This document shows, in pieces, positions 44,091-52,744 of a stretch of DNA of 64,000 bases. The translations under genes and the position numbers were made by a program. Source of the stretch: Sphingomonas limnosediminicola (lineage in GTDB: Bacteria > Pseudomonadota > Alphaproteobacteria > Sphingomonadales > Sphingomonadaceae); NCBI RefSeq assembly GCF_039537965.1, contig NZ_BAABBM010000001.1, positions 1,612,001 through 1,676,000 on the forward strand, in the 5' to 3' direction. A model generated the notes under the pieces. That model saw nothing but the letters and a program-made list of their open reading frames with translations, searched no databases and was not told the DNA's origin. Numbering within the stretch: position 1 is the stretch's first letter; each line of letters starts with the position of its first letter.

Positions 44091-44797
44091 TCCTTGCCAT
44101 CGCCGCAGCTCTTGCCGCCGCCGCACCCGCAGGCGCGTGCCCCGACGTGGCCACGCCCGACGCGCTCGTGTGCCGCGCGCTGGAGGCGCAAAAGGCCGGC
44201 GACAATGCGACCGCCGCGCAGTCGTTCGAGGAGGCCGCCAAGGCATCGCTCTCAAGGGATCCGAAAACCGCGCGCATGTGGGCCGCCGCCGGCAATCTTT
44301 GGATCGCCGCGGGCGAGGCCGGGAAAGCTGCGCTAGATCTCGACAAGGCGCTGGCGATGGGCGGACTGGAGGCCGAACAGCGCGGCGAGGCGCTGCTCGA
44401 CCGCGCCCGCGCGGCGGAGTCGCAGGGCGATCTCAAAACCGCTCGCGCTCGCCTGAACGAAGCCGCGCCAACCGTCTCCGACGATCCCTTCTTCTGGTAC
44501 TTCTCCGCCGCGCTCGCGATCCGCGAAGGCGATGCGCCCAACGCGCAGACCGCGATCGGCAAGGCGCTATCGCTGGCGCCCAACGACCCGACTATCCTGT
44601 TCGAAGCCGGCCACGTCGCCCAATTTGCCGGCGAAGATGCTCGTGCCCGTTATTATTGGGAGCGCGCCGCGGCGACCGATCCGAACAGCGATGTCGGCAA
44701 AGCGGCGCGGGATGCCCTTGCGATGCTCCCCGCGCCCTCCACCATAGTTACGCAGCCTCAGCCGCCAAAGCCGAAGGCTACTCAGCCCAAATCGTAA
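44087..44797 (+). CDS. TPR-repeat exported protein
   Basis: A 236-residue protein with a signal peptide (MILAIAAALAAAAPAGACP). Helical repeats of TPR type follow (ALEAQKAGDNATAAQSFEEA, NLWIAAGEAGKAALDLDKAL, EAGHVAQFAGEDARARYYWERAA) and a proline/lysine-rich tail. Such proteins scaffold other periplasmic proteins. It is coupled to the hydrolase by ATGA, and its end overlaps the convergent SIMPL gene by 16 bases. Confidence 0.82.
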   Translation: MILAIAAALAAAAPAGACPDVATPDALVCRALEAQKAGDNATAAQSFEEAAKASLSRDPKTARMWAAAGNLWIAAGEAGKAALDLDKALAMGGLEAEQRGEALLDRARAAESQGDLKTARARLNEAAPTVSDDPFFWYFSAALAIREGDAPNAQTAIGKALSLAPNDPTILFEAGHVAQFAGEDARARYYWERAAATDPNSDVGKAARDALAMLPAPSTIVTQPQPPKPKATQPKS

Positions 44798-45534
44798 TCG
44801 ATCGTCGTCACGACGCGGACCTTCTGGAACGGCGAGCTGCCGCCGGATGAACCGCAGTCGTCGCAATCCTCGCCATCACGCGCGCCGACCGAGAAATAGC
44901 CTTGGCTCGCGGTTTTAATCTTGCCGACCCGCGCGCCGCTGTCGTGCGCGAACTGCTCGGCGCTTTCGCGCGCATTCTTGTTCGCCTCGGCGATCATCTC
45001 GGGCTTCAGCTTGTTCAGCCCGGTGAAGGTGTAGCTGACATTGCTTCCGCTCCCGACCAGTTCGACGCCATCGCGCAGCAGCTCGGCCTGGCGCCCATAA
45101 GCCGCCCGGACCTTGGGGATGCTGTTGGTACGTAGCTGGATCGAGCGCGTGACCGTGAGCTTTTGCGGACCGACAGGGTTGCCCTCTCGATCCGTCGGCT
45201 GCTCGCGGCTCATCGACACGTTGTAATCCTCGATCTCGTCAGGCCGGAAGCCCGACCGGAGGAAGAACGCCCGCACCGCCCGCGCCTGCTGGTCGACCGC
45301 CTGCTGCGCCGAGGCGAGCTCGGTGCCCTGGTGGGAAAAGTTGACCGACCAGGTCGCAAGATCGGCCGTCACGTTGCGTTCCGATACGCCGCGCACGGTG
45401 ACATTCCGGTGCTCGGCCATTTTCGAGCGACGGAGGCCATCGCCCAACGCGTAACCACTCGTCGTAAGTCCAAGCGCAAAAATCGCGACCGCGCCCAAAA
45501 GGACGGCACGGCTGTCCTGCAACTTCTGGATCAT
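44782..45534 (-). CDS. SIMPL-domain (DUF541) membrane-anchored protein
   Basis: A 250-residue protein with one N-terminal helix (AVLLGAVAIFALGLTTSGYALG), then the SIMPL pattern NVTVRGVSERNVTADLATWSVNF and LNKLKPEMIAEANKNARESAEQFAHDSG. BP26-like family members are periplasmic and form channel-like oligomers. A DCDDCGSSGGSS insert near the C-terminus has two cysteines. The ATG at 45534 (MIQKLQDS) was preferred to one 14 codons upstream. It is divergent from gloA with 109 bases between. Confidence 0.85.
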   Translation of the reverse strand: MIQKLQDSRAVLLGAVAIFALGLTTSGYALGDGLRRSKMAEHRNVTVRGVSERNVTADLATWSVNFSHQGTELASAQQAVDQQARAVRAFFLRSGFRPDEIEDYNVSMSREQPTDREGNPVGPQKLTVTRSIQLRTNSIPKVRAAYGRQAELLRDGVELVGSGSNVSYTFTGLNKLKPEMIAEANKNARESAEQFAHDSGARVGKIKTASQGYFSVGARDGEDCDDCGSSGGSSPFQKVRVVTTIDYDLG

Positions 45535-45643
45535 GGGATGAAAACCCCTGCGTTCGTCCGCATATACGGCAGCCACCGGTCACGATCGCCGGTCACGACT
45601 GCGACGAACCGTGCTTTAATAGCGATGAATTGAGGCAAGCGAA

Positions 45644-46060
45644 ATGAAATTCCTGCACAGCATGATCCGCGTCTCCGATCCCGAAGCGACTGTTGCATTC
45701 TTTCAACAGCTGGGGCTCGAGGAGCGGCGGCGGATGGAAAACGAAGCGGGACGCTTCACGCTCATCTTTCTCGGTGTCCCCGGCGACGAGGGCGGAGAGG
45801 TTGAGCTCACCTACAATTGGGATGAGGCCGGTTATCCCGGCGGCCGCAACTTCGGCCACCTCGCCTACCAGGTCGACGATATCTACGCCTCATGCCAGCG
45901 GCTGATGGAGGCCGGAGTCACCATTAATCGCCCGCCGCGCGACGGCCGCATGGCGTTCGTCCGCTCGCCCGACAACATCTCGGTCGAACTGCTTCAGAAG
46001 GGCGCCGCGCTCGCGCCTGCCGAACCTTGGGCCTCAATGCCCAACACCGGCGAATGGTAG
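45644..46060 (+). CDS. gloA: Lactoylglutathione lyase (glyoxalase I)
   Basis: A 138-residue VOC-fold enzyme turning the methylglyoxal-glutathione hemithioacetal into S-lactoylglutathione. Metal ligands are visible: HSMIRV (His5), GEVELTYNW (Glu), FGHLAYQVDD (His) and NISVELLQ (Glu). Length is right for the single-domain form. It shares an apparent unit with a nitronate monooxygenase (7-base overlap) and gloB, so both glyoxalase steps are encoded together. Confidence 0.92.
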   Translation: MKFLHSMIRVSDPEATVAFFQQLGLEERRRMENEAGRFTLIFLGVPGDEGGEVELTYNWDEAGYPGGRNFGHLAYQVDDIYASCQRLMEAGVTINRPPRDGRMAFVRSPDNISVELLQKGAALAPAEPWASMPNTGEW

Positions 46061-47112
46061 GCTGGCCGCGAACGAATTTCCTGGAGCTCGTTGGGAGCGA
46101 GCATCCGATCGTTCAGGCGCCGATGGCGGCCGCCGGTGGCGTCGAGCTTTGCGTCGGCGCGATGGCCGGCGGCGCGGTCGGCTCCCTTCCCTGCGCGATG
46201 CTATCCGCCGATGCCGTGCGTGAGCAGGTGACCGAGGTCCGTCCAAGAGCCGCCGGACCGATCAATCTCAATTTCTTCTGCCACAAGCAGCCCGCGAATG
46301 CAGACGACTCCGCCTGGCGCTCGCTTCTGCGGCCCTATTATGCGGAATACGGCATCGAGCCGACCGACGCCGGCCCACAGCGAAAGCCCTTCGATGAAAC
46401 CATGTGCGCCGTCGTCGAGCAGCTCAGGCCGAAGATTGTCAGCTTCCACTTCGGCTTCCCGGCCAACGATCTGGTGCAGCGCGTCAAAGCCGCCGGCGCA
46501 ATCGTGATCGGCAACGCGACGACGGTGGAGGAAGCGCGGTGGCTCGAGGAGCGCGGCGCCAATGGCATCATCGCGCAAGGTTTCGAAGCCGGCGGCCATA
46601 CCGGCCGCTTCCTCGGCTCCGACCCCGCTGACGCGCTCGGCCTGTTCGCTCTACTGCCTCGCGTCGCCGACGCCGTATCCGTCCCGGTGATCGCCGCTGG
46701 CGGCGTTGCCGACGGGCGTGGGATCGCCGCGGCGTTCATGCTCGGCGCGAGCGCCGTTCAGGTCGGCACCGCTTACCTCCATTGCCCGGAAAGCCTGATC
46801 CCCGATGCCCATCGCGCGGCGCTCGGCAAAAGCGACAGCCTGTTCACGAACCTCATCACCGGCGGCCTCGCTCGGGGCTTGCGCGGACGGCTGATGCGCG
46901 AGCTCGGCCCCGTGCGCAGCGAAGCGCCGCCATTCCCCCTCGCAAGCGCCGCGCTCGCACCGATTCGCGCCGCCGCGGAAGCAAGGGGCGAATATGGATT
47001 CGGCGCCATGTGGGCGGGCCAGGCAGCTGCGCTCGGCCGCTCGCTTCCCGCCGCCGAGCTTACCCGCAAGCTCGCCGCCGACGCGCTGGCGATCCTGGCT
47101 CGCGGCGCGTAG
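46054..47112 (+). CDS. Nitronate monooxygenase family flavoprotein
   Basis: A 352-residue FMN-dependent TIM-barrel protein. HPIVQAPMA is the family N-terminus; GFEAGGHTGRF holds the catalytic histidine region, PVIAAGGVADGRGIAAAFMLGASAVQVGTAY the phosphate-binding part. These enzymes oxidise toxic nitronates. The ATG at 46054 lies inside the end of gloA; an upstream TTG is less likely. Its position between gloA and gloB suggests a detoxification cluster. Confidence 0.9.
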   Translation: MVGWPRTNFLELVGSEHPIVQAPMAAAGGVELCVGAMAGGAVGSLPCAMLSADAVREQVTEVRPRAAGPINLNFFCHKQPANADDSAWRSLLRPYYAEYGIEPTDAGPQRKPFDETMCAVVEQLRPKIVSFHFGFPANDLVQRVKAAGAIVIGNATTVEEARWLEERGANGIIAQGFEAGGHTGRFLGSDPADALGLFALLPRVADAVSVPVIAAGGVADGRGIAAAFMLGASAVQVGTAYLHCPESLIPDAHRAALGKSDSLFTNLITGGLARGLRGRLMRELGPVRSEAPPFPLASAALAPIRAAAEARGEYGFGAMWAGQAAALGRSLPAAELTRKLAADALAILARGA

Positions 47113-47121
47113 GGAACGGCC

Positions 47122-47841
47122 ATGGAGATCGTCCCGGTCCCGGCCTTCAGCGACAATTACATCTGGCTCGTCCACGATGAGACGAGCGGCGAGACGGCGG
47201 TCGTGGACCCCGGCGATGCGACGCCGGTTCTGGCCGAAGCCGAGCGCCGCGGCTGGACCATCTCGCAGATCTGGAACACGCACTGGCATCGCGACCACAC
47301 CGGCGGGAACCTGGCGGTCAAGGACGCAACCGGGGCCCGCGTCTCCGGCCCCTTGGCCGAAACCATTCCTGGCCGGGATGTCGACCTTGCCGAAGGCAGC
47401 GAGATCCGCCTCGGCGACCATATCGGCCGAGTGATTGAAGTCCCCGGCCATACGCTTGGCCACATCGCCCTCCTCTTCGACGAGGAACGCGTCGCGTTCG
47501 TCGGCGACACGCTTTTCGCCATGGGCTGCGGCCGCCTGTTCGAAGGGACGCCGCAGCAGATGTACCGCTCATTGCAGCGGCTGACCGAATTGCCGGAGGA
47601 CGCGCGGCTCTTTTGCGCGCACGAATATACGCTGTCGAATGCGCGCTTCGCGGTTCACGCCCATCCGGCCGACCAGGCAACGGCCGAACGCCTCGCCGAG
47701 GTCGAGCAATTGCGCGGCGAAAACCGGATTACCCTGCCGACGACCGTGGCGCAGGAACGCCGCACCAACCCCTTCGTTCGAGCGAAAGACTGGGAAGAGT
47801 TTGCTCGTCTCAGGATAGAAAAGGACAGCTTTCGTTCATAA
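47122..47841 (+). CDS. gloB: Hydroxyacylglutathione hydrolase (glyoxalase II)
   Basis: A 239-residue metallo-beta-lactamase-fold hydrolase releasing D-lactate and glutathione. THWHRDHTGG is the metal motif, then VPGHTLGHIAL, FVGDTLFAMGCGRLFEG and FCAHEYT, and the C-terminal substrate-binding helix with RRTNPFVRA. All metal ligands are present. It is the last gene of the glyoxalase unit, 9 bases after the nitronate monooxygenase. Confidence 0.94.
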   Translation: MEIVPVPAFSDNYIWLVHDETSGETAVVDPGDATPVLAEAERRGWTISQIWNTHWHRDHTGGNLAVKDATGARVSGPLAETIPGRDVDLAEGSEIRLGDHIGRVIEVPGHTLGHIALLFDEERVAFVGDTLFAMGCGRLFEGTPQQMYRSLQRLTELPEDARLFCAHEYTLSNARFAVHAHPADQATAERLAEVEQLRGENRITLPTTVAQERRTNPFVRAKDWEEFARLRIEKDSFRS

Positions 47842-47893
47842 GCGGAAGCGCCAATGCTATGACGGGCATTGGGGGGAATATCAGGAGGTCGTC

Positions 47894-48319
47894 ATGCGTG
47901 GCTTTTCTCTCCTCTTGCTCGGCGCGGCGCTAGGCTCATGCGCCGCCGTGCCGGGTTCTTCGGATCAGTCGGCGCGCAGCGCCAAGATGGAACGCCGGTT
48001 CCAGGAGCTGACCGCCAACAAGGTCGCCCAGCCCTCCGTCAATTGCCTCCCGGCCTATCGTTCGAGCGCCAACGACATGACGGTCATCGATGACCGCACC
48101 GTTGTCTTCCAGCAGAACAGCTCGCGCGTTTATGTGGCGCACATGCAGGGAAGCTGCCCGAACATTGGTGTCGGGCCTTACGCTCTGGTGACCCACCAAG
48201 TCGGCACCGCAAGCATCTGCCGCGGCGACATCGCCGACGTGGTCGACACGATGGCCCGTACGACGGTTGGAAGCTGTGTCTTTGGCGACTTTACACCTTA
48301 TGTGCGGCCAGGCGCCTGA
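47894..48319 (+). CDS. Small lipoprotein, first of three tandem paralogues
   Basis: A 141-residue predicted lipoprotein (MRGFSLLLLGAALGSC). The mature part reads NCLPAYRSSANDMTVIDDRTVVF, RVYVAHMQGSCP, PYALVTHQVGTASICRGDIADVVDT and GSCVFGDFTPYVRPG. Several cysteines recur in the next gene, implying disulfides. AGGAGG lies before the ATG. Family of unknown function frequent in sphingomonads (DUF6491-like in appearance). It is followed by its paralogue after 1 base. Confidence 0.8.
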   Translation: MRGFSLLLLGAALGSCAAVPGSSDQSARSAKMERRFQELTANKVAQPSVNCLPAYRSSANDMTVIDDRTVVFQQNSSRVYVAHMQGSCPNIGVGPYALVTHQVGTASICRGDIADVVDTMARTTVGSCVFGDFTPYVRPGA

Positions 48320-48320
48320 C

Positions 48321-48728
48321 ATGCGCCGGATCGCGATGGTCGGGCTGACTGCCGCGGTCGCCTCCTGCGCCGCGCCGGCCCCGTACCAGCCGAGCCCACG
48401 CACGCAGCAGCAGCTCAACCTTCTGCTCACCGGCAAGGTGGCGGGGAAGCCGATGAGTTGCCTGCCCAGCTACAACGCAAATGACATGCAGGTGATCGAC
48501 GGGCGCAACGTCGCGTTCAAGCTCGGCTCGCGCACCGTTTATCTGATGCACCTGTCTGCGGGCTGCGACCTGCTCGGCAACGGCGGCTACGCGCTGGTGA
48601 CGAAGCAGTTCGGCGGCCTTGGACTGTGCCAGGGCGACATCGCCCGCGTGTTCGACACGACCAGCCGCTTCACCGTCGGCTCTTGCGGCATCGAAAGCAT
48701 CACGCCCTACACGACGCCGGGCCGGTAG
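48321..48728 (+). CDS. Small lipoprotein, second tandem paralogue
   Basis: A 135-residue lipoprotein (MRRIAMVGLTAAVASC). It aligns by eye with the preceding protein throughout: SCLPSYNANDMQVIDGRNVAF, TVYLMHLSAGCD, GYALVTKQFGGLGLCQGDIARVFDT and TVGSCGIESITPYTTPG. It starts 1 base after the previous stop, so the two are co-translated. It is clearly a duplicate that has diverged. Confidence 0.8.
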   Translation: MRRIAMVGLTAAVASCAAPAPYQPSPRTQQQLNLLLTGKVAGKPMSCLPSYNANDMQVIDGRNVAFKLGSRTVYLMHLSAGCDLLGNGGYALVTKQFGGLGLCQGDIARVFDTTSRFTVGSCGIESITPYTTPGR

Positions 48729-48786
48729 CTTGTAGAAGCGCGAAACCGCGCTAAGCCTTCCTCAATTGTGGTGCGGGGGGAAGCGT

Positions 48787-49179
48787 ATGCGTCGGTTCGG
48801 GATTGTATGTGCCGCGTTGATCTTGATGGGGGCGAGCGACAGCGTTGAACCGCCACGCACGCCGGAGGCGCAGGCCAAGCTCGACAAATGGCTTGAAGGG
48901 CGCGTTGCCGGTGAACCGAAAACCTGCGTCAAAACCGAAATCGTAACAAGCGCGATCGGCATCGACGACCGAACCATGCTGTTCAGGGATAGCCCGCGGA
49001 TCTGGCGGACCGAGCTTCGCGCCAGCCTGCAATGCGGCCAGCTAGGAAAGCAGGCGACGATCCATACTGAAAGTGCCGCGAGCCGAGTCTGCAGCGGTCA
49101 GCAGCTGGAATTTTCCGACGGTGGAATTGATGGCGCCTGCGTGTTCGGCGACTTCACGCCCTACACCAAGTCCAAATAA
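48787..49179 (+). CDS. Small exported protein, third and most diverged paralogue
   Basis: A 130-residue protein with a signal peptide (MRRFGIVCAALILMGASDS) but no lipobox cysteine at the cleavage site, so it is probably soluble. The family pattern is weaker yet visible: LEGRVAGEPKTCVK, IGIDDRTMLFRDS, CGQLGK, SRVCSGQQLEF and GACVFGDFTPYTK. It ends 4 bases before the convergent acyl-CoA synthetase gene. Confidence 0.75.
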   Translation: MRRFGIVCAALILMGASDSVEPPRTPEAQAKLDKWLEGRVAGEPKTCVKTEIVTSAIGIDDRTMLFRDSPRIWRTELRASLQCGQLGKQATIHTESAASRVCSGQQLEFSDGGIDGACVFGDFTPYTKSK

Positions 49180-49183
49180 CCGC

Positions 49184-50929
49184 TTAGCGCCGATATAGCC
49201 CGAGAAGGCGCTCGCCGTAGACGTTACTGATGACGTGGCGCCGGATTTTCATCGACGGCGTCAGTTGCTCGTTGTCGATGGTGAAGGCTTCGTCGGCGAG
49301 GATGAAGCGGCGCACCTTTTCGATCACCGACAGGTCGGCGTTGACGCGGTCCACGGCGCGCTGGAGCCGTTGCTGGAGGTCGGGCTTCGACGCGATCTCC
49401 GGATCGGGGACGAGTAGCGCGACAAGGTGTGGCTGGCGATCACCGAACACCATCGCCTGCGCGATTTCCGGCTGGATGGTGAGGATCCCTTCGATCCGCT
49501 GCGGCGAGACATTGTCGCCCTTGTCATTGACGATCAGGTCCTTCTTGCGATCGGTAATCTTGATGCGGCCCTTTTCGTCGAAATGGCCGACGTCACCAGT
49601 CGCAAGCCAGCCGTCCTTCAGCACGCGCGCGGTCTCTTCCTCGTTGCGCCAATATCCATGCATGACGTTCTCGCCGCGCACCATGATCTCGCCATCCTCG
49701 GCAATGCGCACTTCGCAATTCTTGACCGGCGGCCCGACCGTATCGAGCCGGATGCCGACGCTCGGCCGGTTGCAGGCGATGACCGGCGCCGCCTCGGTCT
49801 GGCCGTAGCCTTGAAGGAAGGTGATGCCGAGCGACTGGAAGAAAATGCCGACGTCGGGATTTAGCGGTGCGCCGCCGGACACCCACGCCTTGACCCGCCC
49901 GCCGACTTTCTCGCGCACCTTCTTTCGCAGCGTTAGCGCGAGAAATCCGTCCATCGGCATGTCCCAGGGCTTCAATCGCCCATCATATTTGTCGCTGCCG
50001 ATTTTGAGCGCCCGTGAAAGCAGATATTTGGAAAAGCCGCCACTTGCTTCGATGCCCTTCATGATGCGCGTTCGCAGCAGTTCGAACAGCCTCGGCACGA
50101 CGACCATGATCGTCGGATGCACTTCCTCGATATTGGCGGCGAGTTTCTCGAGGCTCTCGGCGTAATAGATCTGCGCACCCAGCGCGACGGGGAAGTGCTG
50201 CCCGCCGCTATGCTCATAGGCATGGCTTGCCGGCAGGAATGACAGGAATAGCTCGTCGCCCCAGCCGAAGTCGGTCGAGATGATATCGGTGCAGCCTTCG
50301 AGGTTGTGGAGGATCGCGCCGTGATGCTGCTGCACCCCGCGCGGCGCGCCGCCAGTGCCGCTGGTGTAAATGATGCAAGCGAGGTCGCCGCGCTTCACCG
50401 TCGCGATGTCGCTGCGAAGCCTTTCGACATCGGCCTCGCCCTTGGTGAGTTCCGCCCAGTGATGGACGTTGACCCAATCCGGCGCCTGGCCGGCGCGGAT
50501 TTCCTCCATGCCGATGATGTGATGACACTCGTCGGAATTGAAGACTGCCGGCACGAGGTTCTTCGCCAGCTTCTGCGACGAGACGATGACTGCGCGCGCG
50601 CCAGAATTCCCGAGCACGTGCGCGTGGTCCCGCGTCGTGTTGGTCGTGTATGTCGGGACGGTCACGCAGCCCGCCGCCATGATGCCGAGATCGGCGATCA
50701 GCCATTCGGGACGGTTCTCGCTGACCAGCGCAACGCGGTCTCCAGGCCTGATGCCGATGCGCTTAAGCCCGGCCGCAAGTGCCGCGACCTGCCGCGCAGC
50801 CTCGCCCCAGCTGATCGACCGCCACGCGCCTTCTCGCTTCGCCCACAAAAAGGGCGCATCGCCCTTCTCCGCCGCGCGGGTCAGGAACAGCGAAACGAGA
50901 TTGTCGAAATGCTCAAGCTGCCGCGCCAT
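49184..50929 (-). CDS. Long-chain acyl-CoA synthetase (AMP-forming)
   Basis: A 581-residue adenylate-forming enzyme that activates fatty acids. The P-loop motif is IIYTSGTGGAPRGVQQHH (TGG where most have TTG, as in related sphingomonad enzymes), GYGQTEAAPVI is motif A5, LATGDVGHFDEKGRI and DRKKDLIVNDKGDNVSP the hinge and C-terminal domain. The ATG at 50929 has GGAGG six bases upstream; the ATG two codons earlier sits directly on the Shine-Dalgarno. It is divergent from ggt across 96 bases. Confidence 0.92.
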   Translation of the reverse strand: MARQLEHFDNLVSLFLTRAAEKGDAPFLWAKREGAWRSISWGEAARQVAALAAGLKRIGIRPGDRVALVSENRPEWLIADLGIMAAGCVTVPTYTTNTTRDHAHVLGNSGARAVIVSSQKLAKNLVPAVFNSDECHHIIGMEEIRAGQAPDWVNVHHWAELTKGEADVERLRSDIATVKRGDLACIIYTSGTGGAPRGVQQHHGAILHNLEGCTDIISTDFGWGDELFLSFLPASHAYEHSGGQHFPVALGAQIYYAESLEKLAANIEEVHPTIMVVVPRLFELLRTRIMKGIEASGGFSKYLLSRALKIGSDKYDGRLKPWDMPMDGFLALTLRKKVREKVGGRVKAWVSGGAPLNPDVGIFFQSLGITFLQGYGQTEAAPVIACNRPSVGIRLDTVGPPVKNCEVRIAEDGEIMVRGENVMHGYWRNEEETARVLKDGWLATGDVGHFDEKGRIKITDRKKDLIVNDKGDNVSPQRIEGILTIQPEIAQAMVFGDRQPHLVALLVPDPEIASKPDLQQRLQRAVDRVNADLSVIEKVRRFILADEAFTIDNEQLTPSMKIRRHVISNVYGERLLGLYRR

Positions 50930-51025
50930 GCACATCCTCCCCTAAGGCCGCGCTCTTTAGCGCAAAGGGCGATTGCTGCCACTCCTCGTGGACGCAGCCC
51001 TAAGGCTTCGCTAGTCGCGAAGGCC

Positions 51026-52744
51026 ATGCGCTTGTCCCTGAAACTGCTCAGCGCGTTTGCCTGCGCTGCCCTCGCCGCCTGCACCGCCACGCCCGTTCCG
51101 CAAACGGCGGTCGCGCCGCGCCCAGCGACGGCTGAGCCGTTCGTCATTGCCGCCAACCCGCTCGCCGCCCAGGCCGGCCTGAACGTGCTGAAACGCGGCG
51201 GCAGCGCAGTCGATGCCGCGATCGCTATCCAGGCAATGCTGTCCCTCGTCGAGCCGCAGAGCTCGGGCGTCGGCGGCGGCGCCTTCTTGAATTATTTCGA
51301 CGCGCGCACCGGCAAGCTCACGATCTACGACGGCCGGGAAGTCGCGCCGGCGCAGGCCACTCCGACCATGTTCGTCGGTCCTGACGGCAAGCCGCTACCC
51401 TTCGACACGGCGGTCGTCAGCGGCCGCGCGACCGGCGTTCCCGGCGCAGTGAAGATGCTGGCGCTCGCGCACGACGAGCATGGACGCCTGCCGTGGAACA
51501 GCCTGTTCGGCGATGCCGAGCGTACGGCGGATGAAGGTTTCATCGTTTCGCCGCGCCTTCAGCGCATGATCCACGCCGACTATGCCGAAAACCACGCGCC
51601 CGACGTCATCGCCTATTTCTCGAAAGCCGACGGCACGCTTCTCAGCACTGGCGACCGGCTGGTGAACAAGCCCTACGCCGACTTCCTCCGCCGTCTCGCC
51701 GCCCAGGGGCCGGTTGCGCTCTACGCCGGCTCGACCGCCGCGCGGATTATCGAGCGCACCCGACAGGGCGAGCTTTCCGGCACGATGACCATGGCCGACC
51801 TTGCCGCCTACCAGCCAGTGAAGCGCGAGGCGATTTGCGGCCACTACCGCGTCTACCTCCTGTGCGCGCCACCGCCACCCGCGAGCGGTGCCGGCCTCAT
51901 CGAATTGATGGGCCTGCTCGAGCGCACCGACATCGCGCTGCGCGGCGCGAACGATCCCCAGTCCTGGTTCCTGTTCGCCGAGGCGAGCCGCCTGATGTAC
52001 GCCGACCGCGACCGTTACATCGGCGATCCCCGCTTCGTCCGCGTTCCCGCGGCGGAGATGATCGACCCCGCTTATCTCGACCAGCGCGCGCAGAAGATCG
52101 GCGCGAGCGCCGGTGCGCCTCCTGCTGCGGGCGTCCCGGCCGGCGCAAAGGTCGCGGGCATCGACAGTACGCTGGAGCCGACCGGCACCTCGCACCTCAT
52201 CGTCCGCGACGCCGAAGGCAATGTCGTGTCGATGACGACGACCGTCGAGAGCATCTTCGGCACTGGACGAATGGTCGACGGCTTCTTCCTCAACAACCAG
52301 CTGACCGACTTCTCCTTTTCCCCGGTCGACGACCAGGGCCGCCCGCTCGCCAACGCCGTCGCGCCGGGCAAGCGTCCGCGCTCGTCGATGACGCCGGCGA
52401 TCCTGCTGACCAAGGACGGCAAGTTCGCCGGCGCGATCGGCTCGGCGGGCGGCAATTCGATCATCGCTTATGTCGCCAAGTCGCTGGTCGCCGCAGTCGA
52501 CTGGAACATGCCCATGCCCCAAGCGCTCGCCGCGCCGAACCTCTTGGCGCGCGGTCCCAACTTCCAGGGAGAGGTGACGAAATTCTCGCCGGAGATCCTG
52601 GAAGGCCTGCGCCAACGCGGCATCCACTTGAAGCCCGGCCAAGGAGAGGACAGTGGCGTCACCGCAGTCCTTATCCGCAACGGCCGGATCGACGGCGCCG
52701 CCGATCCCCGGCGCGAAGGCGTAGTGCTGACGCTGCCGCGCTAG
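51026..52744 (+). CDS. ggt: Gamma-glutamyltransferase
   Basis: A 572-residue N-terminal nucleophile hydrolase that cleaves glutathione in the periplasm. The N-terminus MRLSLKLLSAFACAALAAC has a lipobox, so it may be membrane anchored. GGSAVDAAIAIQAML and SGVGGGAFL lie in the large subunit; TGTSHLIVRD supplies the autoprocessing Thr, followed by SMTTTVESIFG and the GSAGGNSII loop. The frame extends 240 codons upstream, but that is antisense to the acyl-CoA synthetase. Stops of ggt and pyrD interlock in CTAG. Confidence 0.92.
   Translation: MRLSLKLLSAFACAALAACTATPVPQTAVAPRPATAEPFVIAANPLAAQAGLNVLKRGGSAVDAAIAIQAMLSLVEPQSSGVGGGAFLNYFDARTGKLTIYDGREVAPAQATPTMFVGPDGKPLPFDTAVVSGRATGVPGAVKMLALAHDEHGRLPWNSLFGDAERTADEGFIVSPRLQRMIHADYAENHAPDVIAYFSKADGTLLSTGDRLVNKPYADFLRRLAAQGPVALYAGSTAARIIERTRQGELSGTMTMADLAAYQPVKREAICGHYRVYLLCAPPPPASGAGLIELMGLLERTDIALRGANDPQSWFLFAEASRLMYADRDRYIGDPRFVRVPAAEMIDPAYLDQRAQKIGASAGAPPAAGVPAGAKVAGIDSTLEPTGTSHLIVRDAEGNVVSMTTTVESIFGTGRMVDGFFLNNQLTDFSFSPVDDQGRPLANAVAPGKRPRSSMTPAILLTKDGKFAGAIGSAGGNSIIAYVAKSLVAAVDWNMPMPQALAAPNLLARGPNFQGEVTKFSPEILEGLRQRGIHLKPGQGEDSGVTAVLIRNGRIDGAADPRREGVVLTLPR

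Noticed and set aside
50306..51025. N-terminal extension of gamma-glutamyltransferase by 240 residues
   Set aside because: It is antisense to the acyl-CoA synthetase; the signal peptide and lipobox at 51026 mark the true start.
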